Translations under genes and position numbers: made by a program
Part shown: piece by piece, positions 5,644 to 9,642 of the stretch
Position numbering within the stretch: the first letter of the stretch is position 1
Layout of the letters: each line of letters begins with the position of its first letter
NCBI GenBank assembly: GCA_934623545.1
Contig: CAKTVN010000050.1
Location: 1 to 9,642 of the forward strand
Origin: an uncultured Oscillospiraceae bacterium
GTDB taxonomy: Bacteria; Bacillota; Clostridia; Oscillospirales; Oscillospiraceae
Reading direction: 5' to 3'
Length of the DNA stretch: 9,642 nt
Notes under the pieces: model-generated
What the model was told of the DNA's origin: nothing
Seen by the model: only the letters and a program-made list of their open reading frames with translations
Database searches by the model: none

Positions 5644-7569
5644 TTATGCTGCGCTGGTGGAATCGGAGGAAGCGGATGCGTTGCCGCTGTTGCCGGGCTT
5701 TTGTGGTGCCGCGCCGTCCGGTGCGCCGGTGGGCTTTTCGGGCGGCGTTCCGTTCTGACTGCCCGAGGGCATTTCCGGACGCTCGCCGTCCGCGCCGTCC
5801 GGGGGCGTAAAGTCGCCAAAATCGCCGCTCGGGGGCATGAAGGAGCCGCCGTTTCCCGGGAAATTGCCGCCGGGACCGCCGCCCATGCCGCCCATTGCGA
5901 AGCCGCTGCCGTAGATGAGCGTATCGAGCGTGACGGTTTGCTCTTCGCCGCCGGCAATGATGGTATAGGTTTCGCCCAGCGTGAGCTCCGGACAGCTGAT
6001 CACGACGCAGGAATATGCCTTCTTTGGCGTCCATTCGGCGAGCACCGTTCCGTTCGCATCCAGAATGCGGATGAGCTCCTCCGAGCGCTCGGTGAAGGTC
6101 AGGAGGATGCTGCCCTGCGTGGAGCTGTCGCCGAAGTTCTGCGCCATGCCGCTGGAGCCCGCGGCGATCACAGTGCCGCCGGTGATGACGGCGGAGCCAT
6201 CACAGTCAAGGGCACTGTCGCCGTCGGAGGTCGGACCGCTGATGTAGACCGTGCCGCCGGAAATTTCGATGCTCCCGTTGGAGTCGAGCCCGTCGCCGGA
6301 GGCATCGACCGTCAGACTGCCGCCGGAGATGCGGAGCACGCAGTCAGACGAGCCGCCCGAGAACAGTCCTCCAAAGCCAGAGGAGGAACCGTCTGTGGCG
6401 TTGACACCGTCGTCCGAGGCGGTCAGATCGATCTCGCCGCCGCTGATCTCGACGACCTTGCCCTCAATGCCCTCATAGCTCTTCGTGATGAGAAGGCTTC
6501 CACCGCCGATGGAGGCGGTCTCATCGGCATGGATGCCGTCGTCGCCGGTCGCGATGGTGAAATCGCCGCCGGAGACGGTGACATCGCCGTTCGAGTGGAC
6601 CGCGTCGTCTGCACAGTCGAGCGTGAAGCTGCCGCTCGTGAGCGTGACGGAGCTGCCTGCCTTCAAGCCCTTGGCGCTGGCATCGTCGGAAAGCGCGGCG
6701 CCGCTCCCGCCGCCGGAGACGATGGAGCAGCTGCCGCCGGAGACGGTCAAAGCAGTCTCCGCCTGCACGCCGTCCTCTCCGGAGGTCAGGTCCAGCACGC
6801 AGTCGGTGGTGGAGACCCAGCCGAGGGTGTCATCCTTGTCGTTGGTGGAGCGGAGCGCGTCGCCGCCGGAGACGACGGTCAGAGAGGCGTTTTGAAGCTC
6901 CGCGCTGTCCTTGCCGCAGACGCCGTGATTTTTCGCGCTCACTGTAAGCTCTGCTGTGTCGAGCAGGAGCGTGTCCTTGCCGGTCACGCCGTTGCTGTAG
7001 TTCCCGTTTACGGTCAATCTGCCGCTGCCCGCAATGATCAGATCTGCCTTGGAATAGATGCAGGCGTTCGGCTCGTCGTCCGCGGCGGAGGAATATTCAT
7101 CGGCGAAGCTGTAGCTTTCGCCGTCTGTGAGCGTGCTGCTGCTTCCGTCCGGGAGCCAGAGCGTGACCTGGGCTGCTTTATAAATATAGAGTGCGCTGGA
7201 GTTTGCGCTGGTGATGTCCACGCTGTCGAGGATCAGCGTGACCTCCTCCTTCGGGGCGTTTACGAGGATGCGCCCGCCTGTCAGCGTGCCGCTGAGGGTG
7301 TAGGTGCCGCCCTCGGTGATCGATACGACGCCGCCGGACTCGCTCGCGCCGCTGCCCGTGATCTGTGCGCCGGAGCCGGTCAGCCTGATTTGGACGGCGT
7401 CCTTTTCTTCAGGCGCAGCGACGGTCTGGACGACCGAGGCGGCGGGGGCGGCGCTTTCAGCACCAGCTTTCGTGCTTGCGGTATCCTCCGCCGGGGCGGC
7501 GCAGCCGGCAAGCAGCTGCGCGAGCAGCGCGGCGGAGATCAGAACGGAATGAAGTCGTTTGTGTTTCAT
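5644..7569 (-). CDS. Cthe_2159/DUF4353-like beta-helix carbohydrate-binding surface lipoprotein
   Basis: This 641-residue protein is exported and lipid-anchored: signal peptide MKHKRLHSVL plus a hydrophobic stretch, lipobox LLAGC with Cys23, then an Ala/Ser/Thr-rich linker to about 55. The body (about 60-555) is a repetitive parallel beta-helix. Coils of about 20-25 residues repeat SGG-x-hydrophobic strands joined by acidic turns: SGEDGVQAE (263-271), CADDAVHSN (319-327), TGDDGIHAD (341-349), ASDDGVNAT (384-392), ASGDGLDSN (423-431). This pattern is that of Cthe_2159, a calcium- and acidic-polysaccharide-binding protein of Clostridium thermocellum. The C-terminus (about 555-641) is a Gly/Pro/Ser-rich tail without a sortase signal. 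Start ATG 7567-7569 has AGGAGG at 8 bases. It diverges from the VTC and DUF4956 genes, with which this family is often found. Binding to pectin-like or other anionic sugars is inferred from family, not shown. Confidence 0.85.
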   Translation of the reverse strand: MKHKRLHSVLISAALLAQLLAGCAAPAEDTASTKAGAESAAPAASVVQTVAAPEEKDAVQIRLTGSGAQITGSGASESGGVVSITEGGTYTLSGTLTGGRILVNAPKEEVTLILDSVDITSANSSALYIYKAAQVTLWLPDGSSSTLTDGESYSFADEYSSAADDEPNACIYSKADLIIAGSGRLTVNGNYSNGVTGKDTLLLDTAELTVSAKNHGVCGKDSAELQNASLTVVSGGDALRSTNDKDDTLGWVSTTDCVLDLTSGEDGVQAETALTVSGGSCSIVSGGGSGAALSDDASAKGLKAGSSVTLTSGSFTLDCADDAVHSNGDVTVSGGDFTIATGDDGIHADETASIGGGSLLITKSYEGIEGKVVEISGGEIDLTASDDGVNATDGSSSGFGGLFSGGSSDCVLRISGGSLTVDASGDGLDSNGSIEISGGTVYISGPTSDGDSALDCDGSAVITGGTVIAAGSSGMAQNFGDSSTQGSILLTFTERSEELIRILDANGTVLAEWTPKKAYSCVVISCPELTLGETYTIIAGGEEQTVTLDTLIYGSGFAMGGMGGGPGGNFPGNGGSFMPPSGDFGDFTPPDGADGERPEMPSGSQNGTPPEKPTGAPDGAAPQKPGNSGNASASSDSTSAA

Positions 7570-7661
7570 ATGATCAGCCTCCTTTTGGCGTTGTGCCTAT
7601 CCTACCGCCGCAAGCTAAAGCCAGCCTAAAGGCTTTCCAAGCTGTCAAAAACCTCGTAGAG

Positions 7662-7866
7662 TTCCGCCGCGCACGGCGGAATATAATTTGAATTTGTTTT
7701 GTCCTGCGGCGTGTACGTAGGACAAAACACATTACGTGCCGCAAGTGTGGAATTTGTGCGCTGTGCGCACAAATTATGCGCGCAGCGGCACGCAGCTTTT
7801 TCAAACGCGATGGCAGCGAAGCGAATCGCGTTTGAGAGCTTTTCAAAAAGTATTTTTGAAAAGCTC
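7662..7866. repeat. Chain of five inverted repeats between the divergent genes
   Basis: In order: 7662-7669 with 7674-7681 (8 bp, loop CGCA); 7695-7705 with 7719-7729 (11 bp, arm TGTTTTGTCCT, 13-base loop that can close by three more pairs); an outer stem 7735-7742 with 7785-7792 (CGTGCCGC) enclosing an inner stem 7751-7761 with 7765-7775 (11 bp, loop TGT); 7801-7811 with 7825-7835 (11 bp, TCAAACGCGAT); and 7836-7849 with 7853-7866 (14 bp, loop GTA). The stems are perfect and nearly back to back. No clean terminator tail follows most of them. The arrangement resembles the row at 2888-3024 although the sequences differ. Confidence 0.6.
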
Positions 7867-7894
7867 AGTCTTTAGGTCCTCTTTAAGTCCGTCC

Positions 7895-7905
7895 GGTATG
7901 ATACC
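7895..7905 (+). promoter_or_regulatory. Possible -10 element of the VTC/DUF4956 operon inside a short palindrome
   Basis: TATGAT (7897-7902) lies 24 bases before the VTC start codon and is set in the palindrome GGTATGATACC. No good -35 is visible at 16-18 bases upstream, so the promoter is weakly supported. The palindrome could instead be an operator half-site or chance. Confidence 0.3.
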
Positions 7906-7926
7906 ATCCAGAAAGGAGCGATCCCC

Positions 7927-8661
7927 ATGAACATACCGACCCGATACAGCTTCCAGCGGACGGAAAAGAAATATTTCCTGACGCCACGGCAGCGCGACGC
8001 GCTGCTTGCGCATATGCAGCTTCATATGCGCGCCGACGATTACGGCAGCTATACGATCTGCAACATTTATTACGACACACCGGACTGGCGGCTGGTCCGC
8101 GCGTCGATCGAAAGGCCCGCATATAAGGAAAAGCTGCGCGTGCGCAGCTACGGCGTACCGCAGGAGCAGTCGCAGGTGTTCGTCGAGCTCAAAAAGAAGT
8201 TCGAGGGCGTCGTCTATAAGCGCCGCGTTTCCATGGAGGCGTGCATGACGCAGCCGTTTCTGGACGGTATCGCGCCCGAGGCGAAAACAGGGCAGATCGC
8301 GCAGGAAATTTTGTGGTTCCAGCGCTTCTACCGCGCCGAGCCGCGCGTCTTTCTGGCATATGACCGGACTGCTTTCGCGGGTATGGACGAGCCGGAGCTG
8401 CGCGTGACCTTTGACCGCAGCATCCGCTGGCGGACCGACGCGCTGGACCTCTGCCTCGGCGACCGGGGCGAGCGGCTTTTGAGAGACGACCGCATTTTGA
8501 TGGAGGTCAAGCTGCCGGGGGTGTGCCCGCTGTGGCTCAGCCGCGCGCTGTCAGAGATCGGTGCGTATCCAACGACGTTTTCCAAATACGGCTTCTGCTA
8601 TCAGACCCGGCTTTTGCCGGAGGAAATTCAAAATACAAAGGAGGCGCGTTACAGTGCTTGA
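7927..8661 (+). CDS. VTC-domain (polyphosphate polymerase-like) protein
   Basis: This 244-residue protein belongs to the VTC/CYTH tunnel-fold group, whose yeast member Vtc4 makes polyphosphate from ATP gamma-phosphate. The charged tunnel residues are in place: RTEKKYFLT (11-19), the IYYDTPD strand (47-53), KEKLRVRSY (67-75), VFVELKKKFEGVVYKRR (84-100), YDRTAF (145-150), LRVTFDRSIRWR (158-169), ILMEVKLPG (190-198) and the closing TTFSKYGFCY (216-225). It has only the catalytic domain, with no SPX domain and no membrane segment, so it is probably cytosolic and works at the membrane with the next gene. The ATG at 7927 has AGGAG at 8 bases. Its 3' end overlaps the DUF4956 gene by 8 bases. Polyphosphate synthesis is likely from the family; another triphosphate-using activity is possible. 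Confidence 0.88.
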   Translation: MNIPTRYSFQRTEKKYFLTPRQRDALLAHMQLHMRADDYGSYTICNIYYDTPDWRLVRASIERPAYKEKLRVRSYGVPQEQSQVFVELKKKFEGVVYKRRVSMEACMTQPFLDGIAPEAKTGQIAQEILWFQRFYRAEPRVFLAYDRTAFAGMDEPELRVTFDRSIRWRTDALDLCLGDRGERLLRDDRILMEVKLPGVCPLWLSRALSEIGAYPTTFSKYGFCYQTRLLPEEIQNTKEARYSA

Positions 8662-9316
8662 TTCCATCATCGGCTCCGGCTTGACCGCGAACACCTTTCT
8701 GATCTGCACGGCGGTGTCCGTGCTCCTCGGGGTCGCGACGGCACTGCTTGCCTGCTACCGCTCGCGCTCTACGCCCGGATTTGCGGTGACGCTTGCGGTC
8801 CTGCCCGCGGTCGTACAGCTTGTGATCATGCTGGTCAACGGCAACGTCGGTGCAGGCGTCGCGGTCGCGGGGGCGTTCAGTCTGGTGCGCTTTCGCTCCG
8901 CGCCGGGGACGGCAAAGGAGATCGGCGTGATCTTCCTTGCAATGGCGCTGGGGCTTGCGACCGGCATGGGCTACGTCGCGTTGGCGGCGGGCTTTTTCGT
9001 GATCGCGGCAGCGGTGATGCTGCTGCTCACGCGGCTGAATTTTTGCGGAAAAACGTCGTCCGAACGGATGCTCAAGATCACGATCCCGGAAAATCTGGAC
9101 TATGATGGCATTTTTGACGACCTGTTTGAGCAGTATACCAGCGCCCACACGCTGGAAAAGGTCAAGACCTCCAACATGGGAACGCTCTATGAGCTTCAGT
9201 ACCGCATCACGCTCAAGACGGCAGGCATTCCGAAGGAGTTCCTCGATGCCCTGCGCTGCCGCAACGGCAATCTCAACATCGTCTGCGGCAGGGAAGAGAC
9301 GATCGAAAGCCTCTGA
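8654..9316 (+). CDS. DUF4956 family membrane protein
   Basis: The start is the GTG at 8654-8656, chosen because AGGAGG (8639-8644) sits nine bases before it; earlier in-frame starts lie well inside the VTC gene. The 220-residue product has an N-terminal membrane half with hydrophobic segments at about 14-34, 42-63, 67-79 and 90-123. It carries the family hallmark GAFSLVRFRSAPGTAKEIG. A soluble C-terminal domain of roughly 90 residues follows (from about 127) with alternating strands and helices, probably cytoplasmic. The family has no established function. It is repeatedly paired with VTC-domain proteins, so it may anchor the polymerase or carry its product across the membrane; that is inference from context. 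The gene overlaps the VTC gene by 8 bases, so the two are co-translated, and it ends at a strong terminator. Confidence 0.88.
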   Translation: MLDSIIGSGLTANTFLICTAVSVLLGVATALLACYRSRSTPGFAVTLAVLPAVVQLVIMLVNGNVGAGVAVAGAFSLVRFRSAPGTAKEIGVIFLAMALGLATGMGYVALAAGFFVIAAAVMLLLTRLNFCGKTSSERMLKITIPENLDYDGIFDDLFEQYTSAHTLEKVKTSNMGTLYELQYRITLKTAGIPKEFLDALRCRNGNLNIVCGREETIESL

Positions 9317-9332
9317 GCCTTCTTCAAAAACA

Positions 9333-9365
9333 GCGAAAGCCGCCGGCAATGCCGGCGGCTTTCGC
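9333..9365. terminator. Terminator shared by the converging DUF4956 and YgfK-like genes
   Basis: A perfect 15-bp stem (9333-9347 with 9351-9365, arm GCGAAAGCCGCCGGC) has loop AAT. On the minus strand TGTTTTTG follows the stem, a fair T-tail; on the plus strand GTATATATTTCG follows, which is weaker. It lies 16 bases after the DUF4956 stop and 13 bases after the stop of the opposing gene, so it probably serves both. Confidence 0.8.
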
Positions 9366-9378
9366 GTATATATTTCGC

Positions 9379-9642
9379 TTATTTGTAGAGATAGCTATAA
9401 TGGCTGCGGATGCGGAGGATGAGCGTCTCAATGTCCTTCGGCAGCGCGTTCGGCTGTGCAAGATCATACTCCGCGACCTCGCCGAGACGGACGCGCACCT
9501 TGTCGCCGTCCAGGAACAGCACGCCCTGATTGGCGCTGTCGTCCATATCCTCGAGCGTCTGGAAGAGCGTGAACTTGTCGTGGCACGGCTCGGAGGCGTA
9601 GGGGCAGAAGTGCGTGCAGTTGCCGCACTCGTTGCACATCTT
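9379..9642 (-). CDS. ygfK: YgfK-like putative selenate reductase/oxidoreductase, C-terminal end (5' part outside window)
   Basis: Only the last 87 residues are present. They start with a four-cysteine iron-sulfur motif, CNECGNCTHFCP (C-x2-C-x2-C-x3-CP), followed by a segment of the pattern PCHDKFTLFQ and a strand-rich stretch with DKVRVRLGEVAEYDL. This order (CNECGNC..FCP, DKFT, short VRVR domain) is what I know from the C-terminus of YgfK, a roughly 1000-residue iron-sulfur flavoprotein of anaerobes. YgfK genes lie in clusters for purine/uric acid and hydantoin breakdown, and the enzyme is thought to pass electrons; the name putative selenate reductase is historical. With the flavin and NAD(P) domains out of view, a related glutamate synthase-like oxidoreductase cannot be excluded. 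Confidence 0.65.
   Translation of the reverse strand, partial: KMCNECGNCTHFCPYASEPCHDKFTLFQTLEDMDDSANQGVLFLDGDKVRVRLGEVAEYDLAQPNALPKDIETLILRIRSHYSYLYK

Larger units (their letters stand above)
7570..7926. other. Divergent intergenic region, hairpin-rich, no gene supported
   Basis: This gap of about 350 bases separates the leftward lipoprotein gene from the rightward VTC gene and must hold both promoters. I see ribosome binding sites at both ends but no convincing -35/-10 pair for the lipoprotein gene. The middle (7662-7866) is occupied by a chain of inverted repeats described separately. Open frames across it lack ribosome binding sites and family similarity. Confidence 0.6.

Noticed and set aside
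7573..7620. Promoter TAGGAT-type -10 for the lipoprotein gene
   Set aside because: Only 4 of 6 -10 matches and no acceptable -35 at 16-18 bases.
5701..7629. 642-codon open frame on the plus strand
   Set aside because: It is the antisense shadow of the beta-helix lipoprotein, caused by GC-rich repeated codons; it has no ribosome binding site and no family pattern, while the minus-strand frame has a signal peptide, lipobox and ordered repeats.
7570..7926. Riboswitch or T-box leader for the lipoprotein or VTC gene
   Set aside because: Hairpins are present but I find no conserved core motif of a known riboswitch or T-box class; the T-box signature sequence is absent.
8561..8653. Upstream ATG that would extend the DUF4956 protein by 31 residues
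   Set aside because: The added residues are Arg-rich shadow of the VTC gene, and the AGGAGG site points to the GTG at 8654.
8537..9349. 270-codon open frame on the minus strand opposite VTC/DUF4956
   Set aside because: Low-complexity charged shadow of the DUF4956 gene, without a start site signal.

Overview
This window looks like chromosomal DNA from a GC-rich, gut-type Firmicute, probably Clostridia of the Oscillospiraceae kind. The evidence is AGGAGG-type ribosome binding sites before nearly every gene, TATAAT promoters in short AT-rich gaps, two lipoproteins, ArgR-like operators, and protein families common in anaerobic Firmicutes (LarA-like racemase, Cthe_2159-like surface protein, VTC plus DUF4956, YgfK). 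The taxonomic guess rests on style and gene content only.

Positions 1-2590 (minus strand) hold a polar amino acid ABC importer in the order binding lipoprotein, permease, ATPase; the ATPase runs off the left edge. A stable hairpin lies between the binding protein and the permease, and permease and ATPase genes overlap. The promoter has a near-consensus -10/-35. One ArgR-box-like palindrome covers the -10, a second abuts the -35, and a third with a perfect consensus match lies further upstream.

Positions 2590-3030 are non-coding and scarred. They hold the last 50 or so codons of a GNAT acetyltransferase, cut off upstream, followed by four hairpins in series, each with a three-base loop.

Positions 3031-5545 (minus strand) are a two-gene operon of a LarA-family (nickel-pincer) 2-hydroxyacid racemase homologue and a class I/II aminotransferase, coupled by an ATGA overlap. 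Its promoter also carries an ArgR-like box over the -35. The transporter and this operon therefore look co-regulated. My inference is that they import and process an amino acid related to arginine or its 2-keto/2-hydroxy derivative.

Positions 5600-9370 hold a second module: a large lipoprotein with a repetitive beta-helix domain of the Cthe_2159/DUF4353 type (minus strand), diverging from a VTC-type polyphosphate polymerase and a DUF4956 membrane protein (plus strand, overlapping genes). These families are often found together and the joint role is not established. A polyphosphate-making and surface-binding system is plausible. The roughly 350-base gap between the two arms holds a second series of hairpins.

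At the right edge (9379-9642, minus strand) is the C-terminal end of a YgfK-like iron-sulfur oxidoreductase, separated from the DUF4956 gene by a shared 15-bp-stem terminator.
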